Shown: piece by piece, positions 45,850-53,963 of the stretch
Layout of the letters: the number at the start of each line of letters is the position of its first letter
Position numbering within the stretch: the stretch's first letter is position 1
NCBI GenBank assembly: GCA_046292345.1
Contig: JBKBRC010000003.1
Span: forward strand, 61,025-125,024
Length of the DNA stretch: 64,000 nt
Source: JBKBRC01 sp046292345
GTDB lineage: Bacteria > Bacteroidota > Rhodothermia > Rhodothermales > Rubricoccaceae
Reading direction: 5' to 3'
Made by a program: the position numbers and the translations under genes
The notes under the pieces: model-generated
The model's database searches: none
Told to the model about the DNA's origin: nothing
What the model saw: only the letters and a program-made list of their open reading frames with translations

Positions 45850-46734
45850 ATGGCCACCCCGCTCGACCGCTTCCTCGACCTGCTCGACCTCGAGGCTATC
45901 GAGGTCAACATCTTCCGCGGCGCTAGCCGCCGGCTCGATACCGCGCGCGTTTTCGGGGGACAGGTGCTGGCGCAGGCGCTCGTGGCCGCCGGCCGGACGG
46001 TCGAGGAGGGCCGCATGGCGCACTCGCTGCACGCCTACTTCATCCTGCCCGGCGATGTCGGCGCGCCCATCGTTTACCAGGTCGAGCGCCTGCGCGACGG
46101 GGGCTCGTTCGCCACGCGCCGCGTAACGGCCGTCCAGTTCGGGCGGCCCATCTTCAACGCGGCCGTCTCGTTCCACCGCGACGAGGACGGCCTCGAGCAT
46201 CAGGACGCGATGCCCGGGGACGTGCCGCCCCCCGAGCAGACGCCCTCCGAGGTCGAGCTCGGGCGCGCTCTGGCCGAGCTGCTCGGCGAGCGCATGCCCG
46301 AGCGCTTGCGTTCCTTCCTCTTGCGCGACCGCCCCATTGACTTCCGGCCCATCGATCCCGTAAATCCGCTCGCGCCGGAGCCGCGCCCGGCGCAGGCCAG
46401 GACCTGGCTCCGCGCCGACGGTGCGCTGCCAGACGCGCCGCTCATCCACCAGGCCATTCTCGCCTACGCCTCGGACTACGGCCTGCTCAGCACGGCGCTC
46501 CTGCCACACGCCCGCTCGGTCTTCCAGCCGACCATGCAGGCGGCCAGCCTCGACCACGCCATCTGGTTCCACCGCCCCTTCCGCGCCGACGCGTGGCTGC
46601 TCTATACCATGGACAGCCCGACGGCCGCCGGCGCGCGCGCCTTCACGCGCGGCAGCGTCTATGACGGCCGCGGGCGCCTCGTAGCGAGCACGGCGCAGGA
46701 AGGGCTCGTCCGCGTCGTGCAGCCGCGCTCCTGA
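45850..46734 (+). CDS. tesB: Acyl-CoA thioesterase II
   Basis: A 294-residue double-hotdog enzyme. FRGASRRLDTARVFGGQVLAQAL and AHSLHAYFILPGD open the first hotdog; the second includes ASLDHAIWFHRPFRADAWLLYTMDSP and AFTRGSVYDGRGRLVASTAQEGLVR. The catalytic Asp is expected in ASLDHAIW, with Thr and Gln partners at the C-terminus. It cleaves medium- and long-chain acyl-CoA. Its stop codon is in a 20-bp duplication that overlaps the next gene's start. Confidence 0.95.
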   Translation: MATPLDRFLDLLDLEAIEVNIFRGASRRLDTARVFGGQVLAQALVAAGRTVEEGRMAHSLHAYFILPGDVGAPIVYQVERLRDGGSFATRRVTAVQFGRPIFNAAVSFHRDEDGLEHQDAMPGDVPPPEQTPSEVELGRALAELLGERMPERLRSFLLRDRPIDFRPIDPVNPLAPEPRPAQARTWLRADGALPDAPLIHQAILAYASDYGLLSTALLPHARSVFQPTMQAASLDHAIWFHRPFRADAWLLYTMDSPTAAGARAFTRGSVYDGRGRLVASTAQEGLVRVVQPRS

Positions 46735-46757
46735 CCGTGCAGCCACGCTTCCTGACC
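46717..46757. repeat. 20/21-bp duplication joining tesB end and lipoprotein start
   Basis: gtgcagccgcgctcctgacc is followed by a copy with one extra T and one change. Copy one carries the tesB stop, copy two a GTG usable as the next gene's start. Confidence 0.8.
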
Positions 46758-47435
46758 GTGCATCCGCGACTCGTCCTGCTATCCTTGGTGACGCGGCCTT
46801 CGGCGCTGCTCGGCGCGGCGCTGCTCGGCGCGGCGCTGCTCGGCGCGGCGCTGCTCGCGCTTGCCGGGTGCCGCCTCGAGGAGCGCCCGGAGCGGCACGC
46901 TCCCGTGCCCGCCGGCGACGCCGGGCCCATCCGCGCGGACGAGGCCGCCGAGGGCACAGGCCGGGCCGGGCAGGTGTACCTCGCCCCCTCCGGCCTCGCC
47001 ATCCCCGTCGTGGGGGTCCGGCCGGAGGACCTGATAGACTCGTTCCTCGATCCCCGGGGCGAGCCAGACTCGCTCGGCGTCCGGCGGCGCCACCACGCCA
47101 TCGACCTGCTCGCGCCCACCGGGACGCCCGTCGTGGCTGTGGACGACGGGACCGTCGCGCGGCTCTTCACGAGCGTGCCCGGCGGCCTCACGATCTACCA
47201 CCTCGCCGACGACGGCCAGACGGTCTACTACTACGCCCATCTCGACGCCTACGCGCCCGGGCTCGCCGAGGGGCAGCGTCTCCGGCGCGGCCAGGTCATC
47301 GGAACCGTAGGCGCGACCGGCAACGCCGATCCTGCCACGCCGCACCTCCACTTCGCCATTTGGCGGATCGCGCCGGGGGCGTCGTTCTGGGACGGCGAGC
47401 CGGTCAACCCCTATCCGCTGCTCGGGGGGCGGTAG
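46737..47435 (+). CDS. M23-family lipoprotein (LytM/peptidase-like)
   Basis: A protein of up to 232 residues. The signal peptide core is a four-fold LLGAA expansion ending ALLALAGC (lipobox LAGC). The M23 domain has HHAIDLLAPTGTPVVAV (first zinc His and Asp), GGLTIYHLADDGQTVYYYAHLDAY (HLD pattern) and TPHLHFAIW (HxH). The ligands appear complete, so peptidoglycan endopeptidase activity is possible. GTG at 46737 or 46758 could start it; both lie in or after the duplication. It converges with the L,D-transpeptidase gene. Confidence 0.85.
   Translation: MQPRFLTVHPRLVLLSLVTRPSALLGAALLGAALLGAALLALAGCRLEERPERHAPVPAGDAGPIRADEAAEGTGRAGQVYLAPSGLAIPVVGVRPEDLIDSFLDPRGEPDSLGVRRRHHAIDLLAPTGTPVVAVDDGTVARLFTSVPGGLTIYHLADDGQTVYYYAHLDAYAPGLAEGQRLRRGQVIGTVGATGNADPATPHLHFAIWRIAPGASFWDGEPVNPYPLLGGR
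46802..46856. repeat. 15-bp repeat in the M23 lipoprotein signal peptide
   Basis: ggcgcggcgctgctc occurs three times plus a partial copy, lengthening the hydrophobic core as LLGAALLGAALLGAALL. Confidence 0.88.
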
Positions 47436-47494
47436 GTAAGTAAGACTGCTCGGAGGCTGAAACTGCGTGAGGCGGTAGGGCGCGCACGCGGCGC

Positions 47495-48781
47495 TCACGA
47501 GCCGCGGGAGCGGTCCTCCCGGCGGTCCTCCCGGCGGTTCTCCGGACGCGCGGCCGTCTCGCCTTGGCCCGAGCCGCTCCGCCCCTCGATGTCTCGGAAG
47601 CGCACCGGCGTGCCCTCGCCTACGCGTGCGGCCAGCGCGAGCGCGTCCCAGTTCGTCAGGCGCACGCATCCGGCCGAGGCCGCGTAGCCGATCGTCTCGG
47701 GCGACTTGGTGCCGTGGATGCCGTAGTGCGGCTCCGAGAGCGCCATCCACACGAGCCCGACGTCGTTGTTGGGGCCGGGCGGCAGGCGCGCCTCGGGCCG
47801 GTCGTCCGGAACGCGGGCCAGGATACGCGGCTGGTAGTGCCACCACGGCCGCTCGGTGACGGACGTGATCTCGAGCTCGCCCTCGGGCGAGGGGTCGTAG
47901 CCGGCGCCGAGCGTGGCCGGGAAGTGGTAGGCGATTCGCCCGTCTGGCCCGAGCGCGTGGAGGTAGCGGCCCTGCCCGGAGACGACGAGCCGCTCGACGC
48001 GCCGCTCGGGCCGGTCGCCGGTGGCGGGGACGGTCACCTCGTCGCCGGCCTTGAGCGCGTTGAGGTCGCGCCCGGGGTTGAGCTGGCGCAGCAGCGCCGG
48101 CGCCGCGTGGAACCGCTCGCCGAGCATCTCGGCGATGGATTCGTAGCCGAGCTCGCGCAGCTTGGCCCGCTCGTACACGTCCGACGGCAGGGCCTTGAAC
48201 TCACGGTCGAGGTCGTCCTCGGTCAGCCGGTAGGTCGTCGTGTAGGCCGCCGGCCGGCCGGCGCGCTCGACGAGCCGCTCGAACGTGGCCGCGTCCACGA
48301 CGCCGGTCGCCGGCAGATCCTCGTTGCGCTGGAACCAGAAGGCCGCCTTTTCGGCGTTGCTACCCCAGGCGCCGTCGAGCGGCCCGGGGGAGAAGCCGGC
48401 GCGGTCCAGGAGGATCTGCACCGCGAGCACGCTCGGGCCGGCCACGTCGCCGCCGATGGGAAGGGTGGGGCGGAAGCCGGCGCGGAAGGCCTCTGGGCGG
48501 ATGGCGTCGGCGCGTTCGCGGAAGGCGGCCTGCGCCTGCGACGCCGCGAGCGTGTCGACCTGCATCGAGTCTGCGTAGAGCGCGCGTCGCCAGTCGCGGG
48601 CGGACCGCTGCGCCGCGAGGGCCGTCGAGTCCGGATCGGGCTCGTCCGAGGCGAAGGCCGTCGCGTCGGACGGAGAGGGCGCGCCGGGCGCGGCGATCTG
48701 CATCTCCTCGACGCGGCAGGCGGCGAGGGCGAGCAGGCAGGCGAGGAGAGTAACCGTGCCAGGAAGGGTGACCGTACGCAT
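47495..48781 (-). CDS. L,D-transpeptidase lipoprotein with PG-binding and LysM-like regions
   Basis: A protein of about 428 residues. It has the signal MRTVTLPGTVTLLACLLALAAC, a peptidoglycan-binding domain 1 (VLAVQILLDRAGFSPGPLDGAWG), a LysM-like stretch (FHAAPALLRQLNPGRDLNALKAGDEVTVP) and a YkuD catalytic domain ending HGTKSPETIGYAASAGCVRLTNWD, with catalytic Cys and His. It forms 3-3 cross-links or attaches proteins. The C-terminal tail is basic (RREDRREDRSRGS) and encoded by a 12-bp repeat. LysA, making or using diaminopimelate, is next on the same strand. Confidence 0.92.
   Translation of the reverse strand: MRTVTLPGTVTLLACLLALAACRVEEMQIAAPGAPSPSDATAFASDEPDPDSTALAAQRSARDWRRALYADSMQVDTLAASQAQAAFRERADAIRPEAFRAGFRPTLPIGGDVAGPSVLAVQILLDRAGFSPGPLDGAWGSNAEKAAFWFQRNEDLPATGVVDAATFERLVERAGRPAAYTTTYRLTEDDLDREFKALPSDVYERAKLRELGYESIAEMLGERFHAAPALLRQLNPGRDLNALKAGDEVTVPATGDRPERRVERLVVSGQGRYLHALGPDGRIAYHFPATLGAGYDPSPEGELEITSVTERPWWHYQPRILARVPDDRPEARLPPGPNNDVGLVWMALSEPHYGIHGTKSPETIGYAASAGCVRLTNWDALALAARVGEGTPVRFRDIEGRSGSGQGETAARPENRREDRREDRSRGS
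47511..47546. repeat. 12-bp repeat at the end of the L,D-transpeptidase gene
   Basis: cggtcctcccgg occurs twice exactly and once changed (cggttctccgga), encoding the RRED tail on the minus strand. Confidence 0.75.
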
Positions 48782-48914
48782 CGGAGGGGCGGGCAGAGAG
48801 AGGGCGGGGCTGTAACGCAGCATATACCCGGGAGTGCCGGCCGCCCGTGCGCGTTTCTCTGCCCTTCCGGCTTCCGCTTTCCGGCCCCGGTTCTTGCAGG
48901 GCCGGACGGAGGGT

Positions 48915-50144
48915 TCAGGGCGCTGGCTCGAGCACGGGCTCCTCTGCGGCGAGCCACTCTGCGGCGAGGGCCTCGGGCGAGAGGCGCGCGCGCGTCAGGC
49001 GCAGCGTGCCGTCGGGCCCGACAAGCGCCTCAGCCGGCAGCGGGCGCAGGTTGTAGGTCGAGGCCATCGCGGCCCCGTAGGCTCCGGTGTCGTGGATGGC
49101 GAGTACGTCGCCGCGGCGGACCTCCTGCACCCTGCGCGCCCGCGCGAACAGGTCGCCAGACTCGCACACGTTGCCGACGATGTCGTACGTGCGCAGCGGT
49201 CCGTCGGGGTTGGAGACGTTCGAGAGCGCGTGGTAGGCGCCGTAGAGCGTCGGGCGGATGAGGTGGTTGAAGCCCGAGTCCGTGCCCACAAATACGCGCC
49301 CGTCAGCCGGCTTGACCGTGTGGACGCGCGCGAGCAGCACGCCCGCCTCGGCCACGACGAAGCGGCCCGGCTCGAACCAGACCTCGGTGCCGGGGTGGGT
49401 GGCGTGCAGCCGCTCGAGCACGGGCACGGCCACCTCGTCGCGCAGGCGCGCCGGGTCGAACGGCGCCTCGCCCGGGCGGTAGGGCACGGGCAGGCCGCCG
49501 CCGAGGTTGACGAAGCGCAGCGCGGGGAAATGCGGCGCGGCGTCGAGCAGCGCACCGGCCGCCTCGCGCAGCACGGCCGGGTCGTCTACGCCGCTGCCGA
49601 TATGCAGGTGCAGCCCGACCACGCGCAGGCCCGTCCGCGCGGCCGTCTCGGCGACGGCGGGGACGTCCTCGGGGCGGATGCCGAACTTGGACTCCTTGCC
49701 GCCCGTGACGACGTGGCGGTGGTGCCCGGCGCCCACGCCGGGGTTGACGCGCACGCACACCTCGGCGCCGGGGGCGAGCGCCCCCAGGCGCGCGACGCGC
49801 TCGGCGTCGTCGAGGTTGAGGAGCACGCCCTGCTCGGTCGCCCAGCGCAGCTCGTCGTCTGAGGTGGATGTCGTCGTGAACAGGATGTCCCCGGGCGGCA
49901 CGCCGAGCGCGCGCAGCACGGCCACCTCGCCTGGCGAGACGGCGTCGAAGCCCAGGCCCTCGGCGGCGATCAGGCGCAGCAGCGCCGGGGCGGCGTTGGC
50001 CTTGGCGGCGTAGAGCACGCGTGCGGGCAGGCCGCGGAGGGCCTCGGTGAGAGCCCGGCAGCGCGCCTGCACGGTGCCGGCGTCGTAGACGTAAAGCGGC
50101 GTGCCGAAGCGCTCGGCCGCGTCGAGGAGGAGGGCAGGCGTCAT
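48915..50144 (-). CDS. lysA: Diaminopimelate decarboxylase
   Basis: A 409-residue type III PLP enzyme. PLP lysine is in VLYAAKANAAPALLRL; other motifs are LHLHIGSGVDDPAV, FVNLGGGLPVPY, WFEPGRFVVAEAGVLL and VCESGDLFARARR (substrate Cys). It converts meso-diaminopimelate to lysine. It lies between the L,D-transpeptidase and an M20 peptidase on the same strand. The ATG at 50144 gives the usual length. Confidence 0.95.
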   Translation of the reverse strand: MTPALLLDAAERFGTPLYVYDAGTVQARCRALTEALRGLPARVLYAAKANAAPALLRLIAAEGLGFDAVSPGEVAVLRALGVPPGDILFTTTSTSDDELRWATEQGVLLNLDDAERVARLGALAPGAEVCVRVNPGVGAGHHRHVVTGGKESKFGIRPEDVPAVAETAARTGLRVVGLHLHIGSGVDDPAVLREAAGALLDAAPHFPALRFVNLGGGLPVPYRPGEAPFDPARLRDEVAVPVLERLHATHPGTEVWFEPGRFVVAEAGVLLARVHTVKPADGRVFVGTDSGFNHLIRPTLYGAYHALSNVSNPDGPLRTYDIVGNVCESGDLFARARRVQEVRRGDVLAIHDTGAYGAAMASTYNLRPLPAEALVGPDGTLRLTRARLSPEALAAEWLAAEEPVLEPAP

Positions 50145-50170
50145 GCGTCTCGCGGAGGCAAAGGGGCGCG

Positions 50171-51562
50171 TCAGGCCGGCTGGCGGGCGTAGGCGTCAAG
50201 GAAGCGGATCGAGGCCTCGATGCCCTGGTGGAAGCGGTCGAGGCCGAACTTTTCGTTGGGCGAGTGGATGGCGTCCGAGTCGAGCCCGAAGCCCATCAGG
50301 ACCGAGTCGAGCCCGAGCAGGCGTTTGAAGTCGGCCACGACAGGGATCGAGCCGCCCTCGCGCGTGAAGTGCGGGCGCTGGCCGAAGACGCCCTCGAGGG
50401 CCTCGGCGGCGGCCCGCATGGCCGGCGCGTCCGTGTCCACGATGGCGCCGTGGCCGCCGTGGAGGTCGGTGAAGGTGAGCGTCATCGTGGGCGGCGTGTG
50501 CGCCTCGAAGTGGCGGCGCAGCTTCTCGGTGATGTCGTGCGGCGTCTGGTCGGGCACGAGGCGGCACGAGATCTTGGCCGATGCCCTGGCGGGCAGGACG
50601 GTCTTGGCCCCCTTGCCGGTGTAGCCGCCCCAGAGGCCGTTCACGTCCAGCGTGGGCCGGCCGGAGGTAGCCTCGAGGACCGAGTAGCCCTCCTCGGTGC
50701 GCGCGGCTGGCGCCCCGGCCTCGGCCAGCCAGGCGGCCTCGTCGAACGGGAGCGCGGCGTAGGCGGCGCGCTCGGCGTCGGAGAGCGGGCGCACGTCGTC
50801 GTAGAAGCCCTCCACGGTCACGCGGTGCGCGTCGTCGTGCAGGCCGGCGATGAGGCGTGCGAGCGCGTTGGCCGGGTTCTCGATGGCGCCGCCGTAGACG
50901 CCCGAGTGGAGGTCGCGCGCGGGGCCCTGAAGCGTGACCTCGACGTAGGCGAGGCCGCGCAGGCCGTACGTGATCGAGGGCACGCCGGGCGCGAAGAGCG
51001 CCGTGTCCGAGATCAGGACGACGTCGGCGGCGAGGCGGTCGCGGTGGGCCTCGATGAACGGCACGAGGTGCTCGGAGCCGTTTTCCTCCTCGCCCTCGAT
51101 CATCAGCTTGAGGTGGACCGGCAGGCCGGCGCCGCCCCTGAGGTACGCCTCGGCCGCTTTGACGTGCATGAACGCCTGGCCCTTGTCGTCCGAGGCGCCG
51201 CGCGCGACGAGGTGCCCGTCCTTGATGACCGGCTCGAACGGCGGGCTCTCCCAGAGCTCGAGCGGGTCGGGCGGTTGCACGTCGTAGTGGCCGTAGACGA
51301 GCACCGTGGGCGCGTCAGGGTTGGCGGCGCGGTGCTCAGCGAAGACGACCGGGTGGCCGGGCGCCTCGGGCGTGCCGGTCTCGATCACCTCGACCGTGGC
51401 GAAGCCGATGCGGCGCAGGTCGTCGGCGAGCCACCCGGCGGCGCGGCGCGTGTCGGGCGCGTGCGCGGGATCGGTGGAGACGGACGGGATGCGGAGCCAG
51501 TCCTGGAGCTGGGCCACGAAGGCGTCCGCGTGGGCGCGGGCGTAGGCGAGGGCGTCTTGCAT
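50171..51562 (-). CDS. M20-family dipeptidase
   Basis: A 463-residue peptidase with zinc ligands in VLVYGHYDVQPPDPLELW, RGASDDKGQAFMH and IEGEEENGSEHLVPF. The lid domain is in the middle (DLHSGVYGGAIENP). It ends DAIHSPNEKFGLDRFHQG, with the last His ligand. It most resembles cytosolic nonspecific dipeptidases and cleaves amino-terminal dipeptides. It is cotranscribed with lysA, 26 bases apart. Confidence 0.93.
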   Translation of the reverse strand: MQDALAYARAHADAFVAQLQDWLRIPSVSTDPAHAPDTRRAAGWLADDLRRIGFATVEVIETGTPEAPGHPVVFAEHRAANPDAPTVLVYGHYDVQPPDPLELWESPPFEPVIKDGHLVARGASDDKGQAFMHVKAAEAYLRGGAGLPVHLKLMIEGEEENGSEHLVPFIEAHRDRLAADVVLISDTALFAPGVPSITYGLRGLAYVEVTLQGPARDLHSGVYGGAIENPANALARLIAGLHDDAHRVTVEGFYDDVRPLSDAERAAYAALPFDEAAWLAEAGAPAARTEEGYSVLEATSGRPTLDVNGLWGGYTGKGAKTVLPARASAKISCRLVPDQTPHDITEKLRRHFEAHTPPTMTLTFTDLHGGHGAIVDTDAPAMRAAAEALEGVFGQRPHFTREGGSIPVVADFKRLLGLDSVLMGFGLDSDAIHSPNEKFGLDRFHQGIEASIRFLDAYARQPA

Positions 51563-51606
51563 GGGCGTGTCGGGTGGAGGCGCGGGCGAGGTACAGAGGG
51601 AAGAGG

Positions 51607-52401
51607 TTAGCGAGAGCGCTCGGCGACGAGAATGAGGCGGGGGCGGCCGGGAGCGGCCGGCGCGCCGTCGTAGTCGCCGAAGGTGCGCACGAGCCGGAGG
51701 CCGGCCGCGGCGTAGTAGCGCGCGAAGTCGTCGCGCGTGAGCAGGCGCACGGACTCGGTGTAGACGTGCTCGGCATGGCCGGGGGCGCGCACCGTGATGC
51801 GCTTGTGCACGCGCGGCCCGCCGGGTGCGTCCTCCTCGATCCAGCGCTCCTGCCGCACGGTGAGGCCGTCGGCCTCGCGTTCGTCGTGCGGCACGAGGTG
51901 CGCGCGGACGTAGTCGGCGCAGAGGAAGTCCTGCACGAGGCGCCCGCCGGGACGCAGCGCAGCGGCCATGGCCGCCACGGCGTCGGCGTGCTCGCGGTCG
52001 GTGTCGAAGAAGCCGAACGAGGTGAACAGGTTCACGACGGCGTCGAAGCGTGCGCGGAAGCGCACCCGCCGCATGTCGCCCTCGACGAAGGTGATGTCGA
52101 GGCCTTCGGCGGCTGCGCGGGCGCGGGCTGCGGCGAGCGCGCGCGGTGCCAGGTCGAGGCCGGTCACGCGGAGGCCGCGCCGGGCGAGCGCGCGAGCGTG
52201 CCGTCCGCGCCCGGTGCCGACGTCGAGCACGGCCGCGCCGGGCGGCAGCGCGAGCGTGCGCACGACGAGCCGGGCGAGGCGCTCGGCCTCGGCGGCGTCG
52301 CGCTCGGCGTAGACGCGCTCGTAGAGATCCGAGTCGAACCAGACCTCGTACCAGGGCGCCTCGCGCGGCGCCGCGCCCGGCGCAGGCTCGGCGGCGCTCA
52401 T
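51607..52401 (-). CDS. SAM-dependent methyltransferase
   Basis: A 264-residue class I methyltransferase. Motif I is VLDVGTGRGRHARALARRG, with motif II in GLDIT-FVEGDMRRV. It has the N-terminal YEVWFDSDLYERVYAERD seen in a Bacteroidota group. Substrate is unknown. The ATG overlaps the ispH stop by four bases, so translation is coupled to ispH. It is followed by the dipeptidase on the same strand. Confidence 0.88.
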   Translation of the reverse strand: MSAAEPAPGAAPREAPWYEVWFDSDLYERVYAERDAAEAERLARLVVRTLALPPGAAVLDVGTGRGRHARALARRGLRVTGLDLAPRALAAARARAAAEGLDITFVEGDMRRVRFRARFDAVVNLFTSFGFFDTDREHADAVAAMAAALRPGGRLVQDFLCADYVRAHLVPHDEREADGLTVRQERWIEEDAPGGPRVHKRITVRAPGHAEHVYTESVRLLTRDDFARYYAAAGLRLVRTFGDYDGAPAAPGRPRLILVAERSR

Positions 52402-53648
52402 CCGAGCGCGGGCTCCGGACCGGCCACGTCGGCGAGCGCGTCCTCGACCGGGCGGGCGTCCGGGAACCAGCGCAGCAGGCGCTGGATGACCTGGTCGAGC
52501 AGCGCGTCCGGGCACGAGGCGCCGGCGGTGAGCAGAACCGAGAGCGGGGTGCGCTCGAGCGGCAGCCAGTCGGCTGTCTCGCGGGGGGTTTTCGAGCGCC
52601 AGTCGAAGTGGCGGATCCGGCGCGGGCTGACCATCTCGCCGGCGTCCGAGATGAAGTAGGTCGGCATGACGTCCTCGCACAGTTCGACGAGGTGGCTCGT
52701 GTTGGACGAGTTGTAGCCGCCTACGACGAGCGCCAGGTCGGCGCCGTCGGCGATCAGGGCGGCCGTGGCGTCCTGGTTTTCCTTGGTCGCGTAGCAGAGC
52801 GTGTCGCTCGTGTCGGCGAAGGCCTCGTCGGAGCCGTCGCGCTCGACGATGGCGCGGCGCAGGCGCGCCGCGATGGCAGCGGTCTCGCTGGCGAGCATCG
52901 TCGTCTGGTTGACGACCCCGATGCGCGCGAAGTCGCGCGCGGGATCGAAACCGGGCGAGGTGCGATCGGCAAAGCGCTCGCGGAAGAACGCCGCGTCCCG
53001 GCGGCCGGCGATGACGTCGGCGAGGAGCTCGGCCTCGGGCATGTCGCGCACGACGACGACGGGCGCGTGTGCCTGCGCGTGGCTGAACGTCGCGCGCGTC
53101 TCCTCGTGGTAGCGCTTGCCGTGCACGACGACCGTATGGCCGCGCTTGCCGATGTGGGCGCTCTTCTTCCAGACGCGCTCGACGAACGGGCACGTCGTGT
53201 CGTAGGTCTCGGGCCGGAGGCCGCGCGCGCGCAGCTCGGCCTCGATCTCGCGCGTGGTGCCGAAGGCGGGAATGAGCACCACGTCGTCCGGCCGGAGCAC
53301 GTCGAACGGGATGAGCTGCTCGCCGCTCGTGGTGCGCAGGAAGCGGATGCCGCGGCCGCGCAGGTCGTCGTTGACGTGCGCGTTGTGGATCATCTCGGAG
53401 AGCAGGAAGACGCGTCCGGCAGCGGCCTTCTCGGGATGTTCGGCGAGCGCGCGGTAGGCGATCTCGATGGCGTTCTCGACGCCGTAGCAGAATCCGAAGT
53501 GCCGCGCAAGCTTGACGCGCAGCGGGCCGAAGTCGAGCACGCTCGGCGTCAGGTCGTGCTTGCGCGGGTCCGCAGCCGCCCGCGCCGCCTTGACGCGTGC
53601 GATGATGGGGCTGCGGTAGAAGTCGGGGACGGCGAACTGGCGGGCCAT
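52398..53648 (-). CDS. ispH: 4-hydroxy-3-methylbut-2-enyl diphosphate reductase
   Basis: A 416-residue iron-sulfur enzyme. The three cluster cysteines are in HFGFCYGVENAIEIAY, TTCPFVERVWKK and the C-terminal SVLLTAGASCPDALLD. Substrate residues are in EMIHNAHVNDDL and VVGGYNSSNTSHLVELCE. It makes IPP and DMAPP at the end of the MEP pathway, and so feeds carotenoid and retinal synthesis. The start at 53648 follows a 17-bp array and gives MARQFAVPDF. Length is slightly above the usual because of a longer N-terminus typical of the Bacteroidota form. Confidence 0.94.
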   Translation of the reverse strand: MARQFAVPDFYRSPIIARVKAARAAADPRKHDLTPSVLDFGPLRVKLARHFGFCYGVENAIEIAYRALAEHPEKAAAGRVFLLSEMIHNAHVNDDLRGRGIRFLRTTSGEQLIPFDVLRPDDVVLIPAFGTTREIEAELRARGLRPETYDTTCPFVERVWKKSAHIGKRGHTVVVHGKRYHEETRATFSHAQAHAPVVVVRDMPEAELLADVIAGRRDAAFFRERFADRTSPGFDPARDFARIGVVNQTTMLASETAAIAARLRRAIVERDGSDEAFADTSDTLCYATKENQDATAALIADGADLALVVGGYNSSNTSHLVELCEDVMPTYFISDAGEMVSPRRIRHFDWRSKTPRETADWLPLERTPLSVLLTAGASCPDALLDQVIQRLLRWFPDARPVEDALADVAGPEPALG

Positions 53649-53664
53649 GCGGGCGGAGGCGGGC

Positions 53665-53715
53665 GGCGCAGGGTGCGGAGCGGCGCAGGGTGCGGGGCAG
53701 CGCAGGGTGCGGAGC
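53665..53715. repeat. 17-bp tandem array in the ispH leader
   Basis: ggcgcagggtgcggagc occurs three times with single changes. It lies between the candidate ispH promoter and its ATG, so would be in the 5' untranslated region. Confidence 0.85.
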
Positions 53716-53723
53716 AGCAACGG

Positions 53724-53752
53724 ACAAGCTACGGGCCTGTCAGCGGCCGCAA
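53724..53752 (-). promoter_or_regulatory. Promoter of ispH, TTG-N18-TAGCTTGT
   Basis: On the minus strand TTG (53752-53750) is 18 bases before TAGCTTGT (53731-53724). It is 76 bases from the ATG. Confidence 0.5.
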
Positions 53753-53963
53753 CGGGCGCCGTGCGGCTGCGGTTGCCCGGCGCGGCGCGCGCGGGCCGTT
53801 ATTCGGCAAGTCTTGCGCAGCGAGGGCACTTCTCTCGGACGCGCTGCTCCGGACGCGTTACCCCATGACGAACGCATTACCCTACGATGAACCGTGTACT
53901 GCGCGGAACCGCGCGCGTTGCGCGCTGCGTTCGCCCCGTCCAGTCACTATCCCCCTCAGCACC

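Larger units (their letters stand above)
53649..53963. other. Divergent region between ispH and the T9SS cargo gene
   Basis: It contains the 17-bp array, the ispH promoter and, at 53853-53890, two degenerate 19-bp direct copies (acgc(g/a)ttaccc...atga, 15 of 19 identical) 74 bases before the cargo ATG. These could be an operator or a decayed duplication. Confidence 0.5.
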
